Below are positions 30,529 to 39,922 of a stretch of DNA of 64,000 nt, in pieces. The notes under the pieces are model-generated. The model was given only the letters and a program-made list of their open reading frames with translations, was not told the origin of the DNA and ran no database searches. The translations under genes were made by a program, and so were the position numbers. Positions within the stretch are counted from its first letter, which is position 1. The number at the start of each line of letters is the position of its first letter. The stretch covers positions 1,116,001 through 1,180,000 of the forward strand of contig NZ_JAHZIL010000003.1 in NCBI RefSeq assembly GCF_019443085.1, read 5' to 3'. This DNA comes from Marinobacter sp. F4218 (lineage in GTDB: Bacteria > Pseudomonadota > Gammaproteobacteria > Pseudomonadales > Oleiphilaceae).

Positions 30529-31032
30529 TTAGGCGCCGCTGTTGCTGGAAACGCGGGAAACGGCCATGGAAAGATCCCGATAATCCGCCTTGGCACAGGT
30601 CAACATCACCCGCTTCAGGAGTTCGTAGGGAATTTCCTGGTCACCCAGAATGGTTACCGCCCGTCCCAGGGTTTTCTCGCGCTCGGTCAGCTCCGTGCGC
30701 TTGGTGGCCTGGAACCGAAGCTCCTCCATCAGCCCGTCAATCAGGCCATTGGACGTGATCACTTCGTTGATGGTGGCAACGGGGCGGCCGTCCACGAGGA
30801 TGTCCTCCTCGGTGATGGTCACCACGGTGGTCTCCTTGGGGCGCTCTTCCGCAGTGGAATCCGGAAGGACAACATCGTTGACCTTGAGGATTTCATTGCT
30901 GCCGGAGTTGAGCAGCAGGAAGAAGACCAGAATGGTGAAGATGTCCATCAGGGACACCAGGTTCAGCTTGGCCGGCTTCATGAATGCCTTGGCGCTGCCC
31001 TGGAGGCCGAAGGAAGTCAGTTTTTCATTCAT
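30529..31032 (-). CDS. ExbD/TolR-family subunit with conserved Asp
   Basis: A 167-residue inner-membrane protein with one N-terminal helix (LNLVSLMDIFTILVFFLLL). The helix retains the protonatable Asp (residue 30) that is essential in TolR and ExbD. A periplasmic domain follows. It would form the mobile core of an ion-driven motor with the TolQ-like gene. Its start overlaps the stop of the second ExbD-like gene (ATGA), consistent with fixed stoichiometry. GGAGGGAAG precedes the ATG. Confidence 0.88.
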   Translation of the reverse strand: MNEKLTSFGLQGSAKAFMKPAKLNLVSLMDIFTILVFFLLLNSGSNEILKVNDVVLPDSTAEERPKETTVVTITEEDILVDGRPVATINEVITSNGLIDGLMEELRFQATKRTELTEREKTLGRAVTILGDQEIPYELLKRVMLTCAKADYRDLSMAVSRVSSNSGA

Positions 31033-31562
31033 GACTTCCCTCCTTTCTTCGTCGGTGCATCACCCAGGGAGATGTCCGGGAACAGCTCCACATCCACGGC
31101 TTCGGCAACCACAACGGTCTTGGCCGAGCGCAGCGTATCCATGGTCGAGACCAGCGACTGATAGGTCACCCCCGGCTCCGACAGCAACAGGGCATCTTTC
31201 TTGGCGATGTTCTTCGCCGCCAGCCGGCGCTTGATCTCCTGCAGGACATCTGACAGGGCGCGGAAATCGTGATGCGCCTCCTTGCCATCGTCCGTGGCCT
31301 CGACCCGGTCAATGGTCTTCACCAGGTTGCCGCTGGGGTAGTAGACCTCGATCGCGGACTCCCGCACCACCACCTCAAGCTGCCGGTTTTCCTCGGCACT
31401 GGCGGTCTGGGAACCGGTCAGATCGGGCAGGTTGAGCTCGAGAATTGAGATGTGGTTGAACACCATGCTCATCAGCAGCACCGGCACCAGAACGATCATG
31501 AGATTCATGAACGCGGTGATATCAATGTCTGCTTCTTCAGGTTCTCTGCGTTTTACAAACAT
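31029..31562 (-). CDS. ExbD/TolR-family subunit lacking the conserved Asp
   Basis: This 177-residue protein has the ExbD layout: short cytoplasmic start, one helix (ITAFMNLMIVLVPVLLMSM), then a periplasmic domain. At the position of the key helix Asp it carries Asn (residue 20), so it probably does not conduct protons itself. Together with the Asp-bearing neighbour it suggests an asymmetric pair. It lies 19 bases after the TolQ-like gene. Confidence 0.85.
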   Translation of the reverse strand: MFVKRREPEEADIDITAFMNLMIVLVPVLLMSMVFNHISILELNLPDLTGSQTASAEENRQLEVVVRESAIEVYYPSGNLVKTIDRVEATDDGKEAHHDFRALSDVLQEIKRRLAAKNIAKKDALLLSEPGVTYQSLVSTMDTLRSAKTVVVAEAVDVELFPDISLGDAPTKKGGKS

Positions 31563-31581
31563 AACGAATTACCTGCTGCGA

Positions 31582-32247
31582 TCAGGCGTCGGATTCACGC
31601 GTATTAACAGACCGACGGTTGCTGCGAACGATGGTATTCAGGGCCTTAACACCGGCCATCTCGATGCTCTCGACGATTTCCAGCGTCTTGTTCTGGAGCA
31701 GGGAATGGATCAGCAGCAACGGGATCGCCGCGATCAGACCGAATGCGGTGGTGTTCATGGCAACAGAGATGGACTGCGACAGCAGGGTGGCCTTGTCCGC
31801 CGGGTCGGCGTTGGCCACTGCGGTAAACGCCGCGATCAGACCGATGATGGTGCCCAGCAGGCCCAGCAGGGTGGAGACGTTGGCCAGAATGGACAGGTAG
31901 TTGGTGCGCTTGGACAGGCGTGGAATGCTTTCCATCACACCTTCCTGCATGGCGGCGTGGATGTCGTCACGACGCGGCGAAGCGCGCATGGTGTCCAGCG
32001 CCACGGCGACCAGACGACCAATGGCAGAGCCGTTGTCCTGGGCCACTTTCTCGGCCTCGTCGAACTTGTTTTCATTCATCAGAGGCAGCAGCTCACCGTA
32101 GGCGTGCTTGTTGGAATGGAAGGCACGCTTCAGGAACAGCCAGCGCTCAACGGCAATAGCCAGGCCGACCATCAGCACCAGCGCAATCGGGAACATGAAG
32201 GCGCCGCCTTCCTGGAAGAATGAAACAATGCTTGAGTAAAAGTTCAT
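31582..32247 (-). CDS. TolQ/ExbB/MotA-family proton channel
   Basis: The 221-residue protein has three membrane helices: one near residues 15-35, and two in the C-terminal half containing ILANVSTLLGLLGTIIGLI and ISVAMNTTAFGLIAAIP. These hold the conserved Gly and Thr residues that line the ion path of TolQ/ExbB. It would form the pentameric stator around the ExbD helices and use the proton-motive force. GGAG precedes the ATG. It is first of the motor genes and follows the small exported protein gene. Confidence 0.93.
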   Translation of the reverse strand: MNFYSSIVSFFQEGGAFMFPIALVLMVGLAIAVERWLFLKRAFHSNKHAYGELLPLMNENKFDEAEKVAQDNGSAIGRLVAVALDTMRASPRRDDIHAAMQEGVMESIPRLSKRTNYLSILANVSTLLGLLGTIIGLIAAFTAVANADPADKATLLSQSISVAMNTTAFGLIAAIPLLLIHSLLQNKTLEIVESIEMAGVKALNTIVRSNRRSVNTRESDA

Positions 32248-32298
32248 GATGGGTACTCCACACGTCGCTAATCGAATAGATCGGTTTTGGTTGTTGCT

Positions 32299-32598
32299 TT
32301 ACTCGGACGTGCCCGCGGGCGCTTCCAGAGAAAGTTCGTCGTAGAACTGCATGGTTCTTGAGTGAATATCCCGGTCCACCACTTCAAACACCTTGCCGGA
32401 CACAGAGGTGATTGACCGGTAAAGCTGATCGGGCCCTTCCGGTGGTTTCCAGGGAATGAAGTAACTGACCGAGGGCTGCTCCTTGTCACCGACAAAGGTG
32501 CTTTCCAGGTCAATCTTGTCCTGCCCCGAGGCGCCTGGCGCCAGGGTCAGTGACGCGAGGGCGGCGATAACGGCGAGGTGCGCTCTGGTTTTCAGCAT
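32299..32598 (-). CDS. Small exported protein of the envelope operon
   Basis: A 99-residue protein with a clear Sec signal (AVIAALASLTLAPGASG, cleavage near residue 25) and a short polar mature part (QDKIDLESTFVGDKEQPS at its start). AGGAG precedes the ATG. It lies between the TPR lipoprotein and the motor genes, with gaps of 9 and 51 bases. I do not recognise the family; a periplasmic structural role is suggested only by context. Confidence 0.75.
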   Translation of the reverse strand: MLKTRAHLAVIAALASLTLAPGASGQDKIDLESTFVGDKEQPSVSYFIPWKPPEGPDQLYRSITSVSGKVFEVVDRDIHSRTMQFYDELSLEAPAGTSE

Positions 32599-32607
32599 GG
32601 CGATCTC

Positions 32608-33468
32608 CTAGCCTTTCTCTTCAGTGTTTTCGGCTTCCGGGCTCTTCTCCGCCGCCATGGGCTCCGCGGAAACGGTTTCCTCCGGCTTCTTCGGCGGCGG
32701 ATTGTCGATAAAGCTGGTCTCGATGCCGGTGCGGCGCCGGATCTCGATCAGCCAGTCGGCCACCTGCGGGTTGTCGCCGTTCGTCAGGAAGTCGTAGGCC
32801 TCGAAATGCGGCTGAGCCAACGCCGGCTGGTTCATGTACAGGTCGTACAGGATCGCCAGGTTCAGGTGGGCCTCGGGAAAGTCCTTCCAGAGTTCCAGCG
32901 CTGAAACATAGGTGTCGCGGGCGGCTTCAAAATCGCCACTGCGCCGCTGGAACATGGCCAGGGCGAGGTAGGCGTTTACATTCTCCGGATTGACCGCCAG
33001 CGCCTTCCGGTAGGATTTCTCCGCCCGCTCCATGCGCTCACCGATTTCCGCCAGTTCACCCAGCTTGAGCCAGGGCCCGGACAGATCCGGATAGTCCCGG
33101 GTAATGGCTTCGAACGCCTTTCGGGCATCCCGGTATTGTTCGTCGGCCATCAGGCCGTTTGCGGTACGGAACCGGGTGACGGCCTCGGGCGGCACCGGGG
33201 CCGAGGCACTGGTATAGGGGTTCGGGGCCGGCACGTACGCCACCTTCTTGCCCTGCGCATCGTACGCCTGTTTGGGCAGGTAGCGCTGGCTGGCCGCATC
33301 GTCCTTCGGCTTCGCCGGCTTGCTCTCCACCACTTTTTTGGCCGGGGCTTCCGGGGCTTCCGGGGCGTTATCCACACCACCGACAGTGCCCAGTCCGGCG
33401 CAACCGGAGAGCAGAACCGCGGTCATGAATGCGCCCGCGCGCCAGGGCTTAACGGATACCATCGCCAT
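32608..33468 (-). CDS. TPR-containing lipoprotein
   Basis: A 286-residue protein with a lipobox (VLLSGCAG, Cys ~23), a Pro/Lys-rich linker, and then tetratricopeptide repeats (about 100-210; LKLGELAEIGERMERAEKSY, VNAYLALAMFQRRSGDFEAA). The end is Glu-rich. It probably binds partners at the inner face of the outer membrane. The start overlaps the end of the large TPR gene by 20 bases. GltE-like TPR lipoproteins of the myxobacterial gliding machine are the closest functional analogy, by layout only. Confidence 0.83.
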   Translation of the reverse strand: MAMVSVKPWRAGAFMTAVLLSGCAGLGTVGGVDNAPEAPEAPAKKVVESKPAKPKDDAASQRYLPKQAYDAQGKKVAYVPAPNPYTSASAPVPPEAVTRFRTANGLMADEQYRDARKAFEAITRDYPDLSGPWLKLGELAEIGERMERAEKSYRKALAVNPENVNAYLALAMFQRRSGDFEAARDTYVSALELWKDFPEAHLNLAILYDLYMNQPALAQPHFEAYDFLTNGDNPQVADWLIEIRRRTGIETSFIDNPPPKKPEETVSAEPMAAEKSPEAENTEEKG

Positions 33469-36295
33469 ACGCCACCTGTACTTCCTGTTTGTCGAATCGA
33501 GCCGGGTTCAGCTTCGCCATTGCGTCGAAGCTCTTTGCGATCCAGGGGTTGAACATGCCGCCCCAGGACCGTTCGATGTTGGCCTGGTGTACCTCAATCG
33601 CGAGGTCTTCGAACGGAATCGCCTGTTCTTCGAGCACCAGTTCGTATTGCATGGCTTCAAGCTGGCTGAGGCCACTCGGTCGCGGGGCGTCCATCAGCTC
33701 GCGGGCGAACTGGCCGTAGAGATCGGCAATATTGAACGTGGCCCGGGTGGTCTGCCCGGCCATCTCGTAGCCAACCGCTTTCTGGTACCGGTCCAGGGCG
33801 TTCTTGAGCTTCTCGTTCTTGCGGGGAATGCTCTTGTTCAGAGGATGACGGAGCCGGACCCGGTCAAACTCGATGCGCCAGTAGTCGCCGTATTCGTTGT
33901 TGGCCCAGGCCGCCAGCCACGCCGACCGGTCACTCTGCCAGTTGGCCGGAGCCTTGTTGTGGCCGTCGATCACCCGGCGCAACCAGTAAAGATGGCGGTT
34001 CAGGTCATCCATCCGCTTGTACAGGTAGGCCACGTGGTAGCGCGCTTCCATGCGGGTGTCGAAGGGTTCTTCGTAATCGAAGGCCCACTTCTTGAAGTAC
34101 GTGAGCGCCTGCTGGTCCTCGCCCGCCTTTTCATACAGCTCGGCGGACAGGAACAGCGCATCCCGGCGCACGTCGGCCTTGGCGTTGCTGCGGTAGATGT
34201 CTTCATACTCGCGTGCGGCCTTCAGCCACTGCTCGTCCTGCTCGTAGGCCCAGGCAATCTTCTGGGGCAGGTCCGCGGCCAGCTTGTGGTTGGGGAAGAG
34301 CCGGCGCAGCTCGTTCATTTCCGCCAGGGCCGGGTCCCAGTTTTCCAGGGTCATCAGGTGGGTGGCGGCGTCAAACTGAGCGATCACCCGCACGTCGGTT
34401 CTTGGCGCCACCACCTTGATGCGCAGGAACTGATCCACGGCACCGGCCAGGTCATCCGCCTCGAGAGCAAGCTCACCCTGCTTGTAGATGGTGACGGCCA
34501 TGCGCTCGGTGACTTCGGCGAACTGCGGGTCGCTGCCATCGATGTAGCGCAGCTGGCTGCGATAACCGGCTTCGGCTTCCGGGAACCGGCCCAGCTCATA
34601 CTGGCTGTGGGCGATGACACCCCAGGCCGTGCGGTTCAACTCCCGGTCGACATCCCCTTCGCGGCTGACAATGCTGGTGGCCACTTCCAGGGCGCGTTCA
34701 TAGCGACCCAGGGCGAACAGTTCCTCGGAGGTCTTGGCGAGTACCGAACCGGAACGCTCGTCATCCCGGTAGGCCTGGACAAACCGCAGCTGGCTGTCGA
34801 CGCCCTTGCTGCGCCAGGCGGTGACCTTCTCCGCCCCCTTGCCACCGGCATCGATCAGGCGTTCCAGTTCTTTCTGGTAGGCAATGATCGCGGCATAGCC
34901 GGCGTCCGGACCATACTTCGGATGTTTGAATTCGTAGGCGCTGCGCTCGTAATGGGTGATGGCAGTCGGGTAATCGCCACCGTCGAAGGCTGCTTCGGCG
35001 CGCATGTACACCATTTCCGGGATACGGGGATCGTTCGGGAAGGTCTGCTCGTATTCGCCGTAGAACTCGGCCGCCTTCAGGAAACTGGTGCGCTGTTCCG
35101 AGACACTGGCTACCTTGGCGGCAGCGGCCACGGTGCCCTCCGCCAGCTCACGCTTCAGGCGCTGACCGGTGGCGTGGTAATGCCGCGCCAGCTCGTCGAT
35201 GTAAGTCTTGAGGTTGGAAATAACCTTGGCCTTGATGTCCGCGGACTTGGTTTTCCAGAATTCAGACCGGATACCGTAGTTGCGAACGTAGCTTTCTTTT
35301 TCCGGCAGCACCTGCTGGGAAAATTCGCCATCCACATAGGCGCGGATCATGTCAGCGTGCATTTCCGGCGCGCGGTCGGAGTCCGGGTTCTGCATGACGA
35401 AGGCCCGGAAGGATGAGGCCGAATCCTCGTACCGTTCCTTCTCAAGGTAATGCTTGCCGAGGCTGGAATAGAGAATCCAGGTGTACTTGGCGCTCTCCGG
35501 CCGATTGGCGAACATGCTGTCGATTTTCGAGGCGCCGCCGGCGTAGGCCAGGCCGACACTCATGATACGCAAGGTGTCATCGACCAGGGAGCGGTTGACG
35601 TTATCCAGCTTCTCGACCTTGCCGTCTTCCGGTACCAGCCGGTCCAGAACCTGGGAGAAGGCCATCAGGCTGTTGTCATAATCCGACAGCTTGTACTGGG
35701 ACCAGCCCAACAGGTAATAGGAGTTGTTCAGGAAGGCCGAATCCCCGCCCAGGGCGATTACCGCCTTGTACGCCTGTTCCGCCTGCTCGTACTCCTCATG
35801 CCGGAAATGGATATCGCCCTTGCGGAAATAGACCTCGGCCAGTCGCCCGGAGTGCGGATGGTCCTGGATGAACTGCTTCAGTACGGTTCGCGCGTCCTGG
35901 TCCCGACCATCCAGGTCGTAGGCCTTGGCGAGCTGATACATGGCCTCGGCGTTCTCCTCGGAATCCGGGTACTTCTGCAGCAGTTCCTGGTAGGCATCGA
36001 TGGCGTCGGGGAAATAGCCGTTGTCGCCCGGCAGCACACCACGCAACTGGTTGTAGTCTCCTTCCAGCATGTAAACACTGGCAATACGGCGCTCGATCTG
36101 TTCCTTGAGCTTCCGGTCCTCAATGGTTTTCAGCAGTTCCCGGTACTCGCGGCGAACGTCTTCATGCATCACCCGCGGCAGGGGAATATCCGCCAACGGC
36201 TGATGGTTTTCCTGAATCCGGCCAATGGTGGGGCCGCCATCGAAGTTGGCGCAGCCGCCAATAAACAGGGTCAGCAGCAGAATCCTAGATCGCAT
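33449..36295 (-). CDS. Large TPR-repeat lipoprotein
   Basis: A 948-residue predicted lipoprotein (TLFIGGCANF, Cys 15) built almost wholly of TPR-like helical pairs, for example DAIDAYQELLQKYPDSEENAEA-type units (AMYQLAKAYDLDGRD) and EVYFRKGDIHFRHEEYEQAE. Such solenoids act as scaffolds. GGAGG lies 5 bases before the ATG. It overlaps both neighbours (11 and 20 bases), so the four upstream genes are tightly coupled. A role as the periplasmic scaffold linking motor and outer-membrane barrels is inferred. Confidence 0.83.
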   Translation of the reverse strand: MRSRILLLTLFIGGCANFDGGPTIGRIQENHQPLADIPLPRVMHEDVRREYRELLKTIEDRKLKEQIERRIASVYMLEGDYNQLRGVLPGDNGYFPDAIDAYQELLQKYPDSEENAEAMYQLAKAYDLDGRDQDARTVLKQFIQDHPHSGRLAEVYFRKGDIHFRHEEYEQAEQAYKAVIALGGDSAFLNNSYYLLGWSQYKLSDYDNSLMAFSQVLDRLVPEDGKVEKLDNVNRSLVDDTLRIMSVGLAYAGGASKIDSMFANRPESAKYTWILYSSLGKHYLEKERYEDSASSFRAFVMQNPDSDRAPEMHADMIRAYVDGEFSQQVLPEKESYVRNYGIRSEFWKTKSADIKAKVISNLKTYIDELARHYHATGQRLKRELAEGTVAAAAKVASVSEQRTSFLKAAEFYGEYEQTFPNDPRIPEMVYMRAEAAFDGGDYPTAITHYERSAYEFKHPKYGPDAGYAAIIAYQKELERLIDAGGKGAEKVTAWRSKGVDSQLRFVQAYRDDERSGSVLAKTSEELFALGRYERALEVATSIVSREGDVDRELNRTAWGVIAHSQYELGRFPEAEAGYRSQLRYIDGSDPQFAEVTERMAVTIYKQGELALEADDLAGAVDQFLRIKVVAPRTDVRVIAQFDAATHLMTLENWDPALAEMNELRRLFPNHKLAADLPQKIAWAYEQDEQWLKAAREYEDIYRSNAKADVRRDALFLSAELYEKAGEDQQALTYFKKWAFDYEEPFDTRMEARYHVAYLYKRMDDLNRHLYWLRRVIDGHNKAPANWQSDRSAWLAAWANNEYGDYWRIEFDRVRLRHPLNKSIPRKNEKLKNALDRYQKAVGYEMAGQTTRATFNIADLYGQFARELMDAPRPSGLSQLEAMQYELVLEEQAIPFEDLAIEVHQANIERSWGGMFNPWIAKSFDAMAKLNPARFDKQEVQVAYGDGIR

Positions 36296-38054
36296 GATCG
36301 CCTCCTTCCGCCTGTTCTGCGGGGGCCGCAGCGGACTCCGGCGACTGTCCGTCCTCTTCGATGACTTCCAGATCCTTCAGCGAACGGTCCAGGATCCGGA
36401 CCTTCGCCAGCTGAGCCTCGACCTGGTACTGCTGCAGGCGCTGTTCGTGAATATCCAGTTCGGTCGCCACCAGGGTGCGCATGACGTCTTCAAGACGAGT
36501 GATCAGACCTTCCGTGCGCACCATCTGGTCATCGACCTGCGCCATCATCCGGACCACCGCCTGACTGAACTGACCTCCCCCGGAAATGGTGTGGGCACCG
36601 CTGAGCGCCTCGAGCATGTTCTCGCTCCGGGTAATATCAAAGGCGAGGTCCTCGAGCTGCCACTTCAGACGTTCCTGCGCATCCGGCGCGAGGCTGTCCA
36701 TCCGGCCGGCCAACGCCTGATAGCGTTGGCGACTCTCGCTCACCTGGCGAGCAAGCCGGGACAGGCCCTGGCGATGGCTTTCACCGTCAATGCTGCCGGC
36801 GCGGGCGGCCAGAATGACGTCGAAATCATCCCGTCGCGCCTGCCAGTTTTCGAGGTTGTTGCGAATCGCATAGAGGTCTCTCAGATCCTTGAGCACGGAC
36901 TGGAAGCTGTGATCCGACATCAACTCGACCAGGAACGGCGAGAGATGGTTGACGGAGACCGACGGCGCAGCACCGAACCAGTCGCTTTCCCCCAGGACCT
37001 GATCAAGGTTCTGGACAAACAGCTCCATCACATCCGCGTGCTCCAGTGACTGCCTGGCCTTCTGGAGCCAGTCCAGGGCGTCCCGGAACTTGTGATCAGC
37101 GTCGATAAAGCCTTGGGCCGCCCGACCGTTCAGCCCCATTTGCTCATAGACATGGGGCTGGAGAAGAATCGCTTCCTGGACTTCCGGCAGCGCAATGGAA
37201 CGAGTGGTCAGCACATCCAGCGGGCCGAGGGCATCGCGGAAAGCGCCTTCGTTAATGGCCATCCAGCTGGCGCCCAGAAGGCCGCGATTGGAATAGGCGC
37301 CGGTACTGCTGATCCGGGACAGCTGCAGTGCCGCATTGGCCTGATCGTCCCGGCCGGCGTAGAGGAAGGAAAGCGCCATACGGGCGCGGTCGGCCAGACG
37401 GCGAAGCTCCTCACTGCCGTCGTCCAGATCAATGACCTTTTCCAGCGCCGCGATCGCGCGGCCGGAATTCTCCTGGGCGCCATAGGCGATGGCCAGGTTG
37501 AAGTAGAAATACGGAGCAAACGGGCTGTCATCGTCAATGCTGTCGGCAACGGCCTCACCGGCGGAGAAGTAGCCCAGCTTCACGTTCACCAGAGCGGCCA
37601 GGTAACGGTACTCGGCATCCACCGCTTCCGGCAGTGGGCCCTGGATATTGCTCAGATTGCGGGCGGCAACGCTGGTGTCGCCCCGCAGGTACTGCATCTT
37701 GCCCAGGTAGAACCAGGCCCGGTTACGCACTTCCTCGGTCAGGTTGGCCTGGGCAACGCGGGTAAAGATATCCTCGGCCTGGGTATCCAGGCCGTAGGAC
37801 AGGCTGATACCGCCCTTCAACAGCTCCGGGTAGGTGCCGTGGTTCTGCACACCCCCCTTATCCTCGGCCCAGGCATACTCCACCAGCGCTTCAAAATAAT
37901 TCTGCTGGTAAAACTCGAACAGGATCGCACCGTATTTAAGATCGTGAACCTCGGACATCGGCCGAGCGGCGCCGGCTGGCAGACACAGGGTCCCCAGGGC
38001 CAGCCCGGCCAGGGCGCCTCTGAGCGTTCGATGGGCAGCGCGCGCGAGCATCAT
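36285..38054 (-). CDS. Exported TPR protein
   Basis: The 589-residue protein starts with a Sec signal (GALAGLALGTLCLPAGA, cleavage near 29) and continues with TPR-like repeats to about residue 300 (ALVEYAWAEDKGGVQNH, ARNLSNIQGPLPEAV). The C-terminal third is predicted coiled coil with long charged helices ending in an acidic tail. GGAG precedes the double ATG, 3 bases after the previous stop. It is probably a periplasmic scaffold; gltD-like TPR proteins are the nearest analogy. Confidence 0.8.
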   Translation of the reverse strand: MMLARAAHRTLRGALAGLALGTLCLPAGAARPMSEVHDLKYGAILFEFYQQNYFEALVEYAWAEDKGGVQNHGTYPELLKGGISLSYGLDTQAEDIFTRVAQANLTEEVRNRAWFYLGKMQYLRGDTSVAARNLSNIQGPLPEAVDAEYRYLAALVNVKLGYFSAGEAVADSIDDDSPFAPYFYFNLAIAYGAQENSGRAIAALEKVIDLDDGSEELRRLADRARMALSFLYAGRDDQANAALQLSRISSTGAYSNRGLLGASWMAINEGAFRDALGPLDVLTTRSIALPEVQEAILLQPHVYEQMGLNGRAAQGFIDADHKFRDALDWLQKARQSLEHADVMELFVQNLDQVLGESDWFGAAPSVSVNHLSPFLVELMSDHSFQSVLKDLRDLYAIRNNLENWQARRDDFDVILAARAGSIDGESHRQGLSRLARQVSESRQRYQALAGRMDSLAPDAQERLKWQLEDLAFDITRSENMLEALSGAHTISGGGQFSQAVVRMMAQVDDQMVRTEGLITRLEDVMRTLVATELDIHEQRLQQYQVEAQLAKVRILDRSLKDLEVIEEDGQSPESAAAPAEQAEGGDHAI

Positions 38055-38057
38055 GGC

Positions 38058-38738
38058 TTACCACTCCCGAACGGTAAATTCAGGCTGTTGCCGCGCTTCG
38101 GAGTCGGCAATGCTCAGCTCGACATACTTGGGTCCCTGCGCCTTGGTGAAGCGAAGGCTGCTGCCACGCTTGTATTCCCGGCCATTGGGCCCCTGCCCGA
38201 TAAAGAAGGCCGACAGGGTATGCTCGCCGGCACTGACGTTACCCAGATGCAGGCGATGCATGCCGCCCTTGGCCAGCGCCACGCGCTCCTCTTCGCTGTA
38301 CAGGTAGGAGGCAATGGTTTCGTTATCCAGCCGCAACTCAACCCCTTCGAGGTGGAAGAACTCCCCCACGTTCAACGACAGGAACACGTGAAAACGGGTG
38401 TTCGCCGGGAACAGCAGGTCTTCCTCCAGCACCCGGAGATCCTTGTTCAGGACCACCACGGACTGTTTGAGGTCCTGGATGTCGCGGGACAATTCATTGA
38501 CTGCACGCTGCGCCCGCTCGCGACTTTTGCGAACCGACATCGGCGTTTCAATGATCTGGTCGAGCGCAGCCGCGGGTGCACCGACTCCAGCACTGTCCTG
38601 ATTCTGCGGAGCCGTGTCTTCGCTTGCCACAGCGTGGCTACCCGCAGAAAGCATCAGGGAGAGAAGCCCGACCCGCGCCCAGACTGATTTCTTTGTTGCC
38701 GGTCCGTTACCAGACCACGGTTTTTGAGACGTCACCAT
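38058..38738 (-). CDS. Exported coiled-coil and beta-domain protein, first gene of envelope operon
   Basis: A 226-residue protein with a signal peptide (VGLLSLMLSAGSHAVAS), a helical segment (ERAQRAVNELSRDIQDLKQS) likely coiled coil, and a beta-sandwich-like domain (FHVFLSLNVGEFFHLEGVEL; HTLSAFFIGQGPNG). It is the promoter-proximal gene of the large minus-strand operon that ends near 25898. No characterised family is recognised. Confidence 0.72.
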   Translation of the reverse strand: MVTSQKPWSGNGPATKKSVWARVGLLSLMLSAGSHAVASEDTAPQNQDSAGVGAPAAALDQIIETPMSVRKSRERAQRAVNELSRDIQDLKQSVVVLNKDLRVLEEDLLFPANTRFHVFLSLNVGEFFHLEGVELRLDNETIASYLYSEEERVALAKGGMHRLHLGNVSAGEHTLSAFFIGQGPNGREYKRGSSLRFTKAQGPKYVELSIADSEARQQPEFTVREW

Positions 38739-38854
38739 CCTGCTCCTGTGCCAGATCGCCGGCTTGGCGCTGACAATTCACCGTGAACAATCAGGGGACT
38801 GACTTTTGAGTTGACCGACTCTGTCCGGGAAGCTCTTTTTTGGTGGCTCTTGGT

Positions 38855-38868
38855 TGACCGGACGGTCA
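38855..38868. promoter_or_regulatory. Palindromic operator candidate between divergent envelope genes
   Basis: TGACCG-GA-CGGTCA is a perfect 6-base inverted repeat with a 2-base spacer, in the 380-base gap between the envelope operon and the outer-membrane barrel genes. This is the usual shape of a TetR-family operator. About 25 bases on, CGTTAAAT is repeated twice (38893-38908). The regulator is not encoded in this window. Confidence 0.45.
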
Positions 38869-39118
38869 GTTTTCTTGGGACATGCTTCATTCGTTAAATT
38901 CCGTTAAATAAGCTAGCACAGGTTTTCCAAATAAAACTTAATCATTTGCCTTTCGATTAAGTTTCTGTGATTCCCTTCGCGAAACGACGCATGGACTATT
39001 GCTGAACGCCCGAACGCTCGTCAGAGTTCCATCACATATCCATTTTTTTTCAATAAAAACAGTTCTTTACATTAGTTCACATTATTTAACAAACTTGTTG
39101 GGCATCGGCATCGAACTT

Positions 39119-39922
39119 ATGAACGCGATCACAGACACCATCACAAGCTTGCCGTCTCCGTTCCCCGGTAATCTCTGCCGGAACGTTTTCCTGTCACTGC
39201 TTTTGTTGACCGTGCCGATGGCAGATGCCGACGCACAGACGGCCTTTGACGATGAAAGCGCCGTGCTTGAGGTGGTGGATCCGTTTATTGAACTGCACAC
39301 GGCACCGGGCCGGGGTTATCCGGTGTTCCATGTGATCGAGAAAGGGGAACAGGTTGAATTGCTGAAGCGCAAGACCAACTGGTACAAGGTACGCTCTGCC
39401 TCTGGCGAGGAAGGGTGGACCAAGGCCGCCCAGCTCGGGCGCACCCTGCTGCCGACCGGGCTTCCGGCCGACCTGCCCGAGGTGGGGCATGGCGAATACC
39501 TGGCCTCCAGCTGGCGCGTGGGCTTCACCACCGGCCTGTTTGAACAGTCCACCAGCTTCAGCCTGGCGGTCGGTTACCGGCCCCTCACCTGGCTGGGCGC
39601 GGAACTGGAGGCGGGCAAGATCTACAACCGCTCGGTCACCAGTGACTATTACAGCGCCAACCTGATCATCGAGCCTTTCCACCGCTGGGACCTGACCCCC
39701 TATGCCCTGGCCGGGGTTTCCCGCTTTTCGTTCGACGCCCGCCAGAAGGTTCTGTTGAGCGACCTTGGCGATGCGGACGCGTTCAACGTCGGCGGCGGCC
39801 TGAGTTATTACATCGGTCGCAATTTTCTTGTTCGTGCCGAGTACCGCGTGTATTCGGTTTCCTCCAATTCAGACAGCACAGGTTTAAGTGAATGGAAAAT
39901 CGGTCTGAACACCTTCTTCTGA
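39119..39922 (+). CDS. SH3-domain outer-membrane beta-barrel protein
   Basis: A 267-residue protein with a signal peptide (VFLSLLLLTVPMADADA), a bacterial SH3 domain (about 45-110; ELHTAPGRGYPVFHVIEKG, WYKVRSASGEEGWTK), and then an eight-stranded-barrel-like region ending in aromatic residue Phe (GLNTFF). SH3 domains bind cell-wall peptides, which fits a protein bridging peptidoglycan and outer membrane. The ATG was chosen because the signal peptide follows it at a normal distance. It is divergent from the TolQ/ExbD operon and overlaps the next barrel gene. Confidence 0.85.
   Translation: MNAITDTITSLPSPFPGNLCRNVFLSLLLLTVPMADADAQTAFDDESAVLEVVDPFIELHTAPGRGYPVFHVIEKGEQVELLKRKTNWYKVRSASGEEGWTKAAQLGRTLLPTGLPADLPEVGHGEYLASSWRVGFTTGLFEQSTSFSLAVGYRPLTWLGAELEAGKIYNRSVTSDYYSANLIIEPFHRWDLTPYALAGVSRFSFDARQKVLLSDLGDADAFNVGGGLSYYIGRNFLVRAEYRVYSVSSNSDSTGLSEWKIGLNTFF

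Noticed and set aside
33320..35416. A 698-codon plus-strand frame opposite the large TPR gene
   Set aside because: Composition and lack of motifs mark it as antisense to the TPR gene, whose repeats, lipobox and overlaps are clear.
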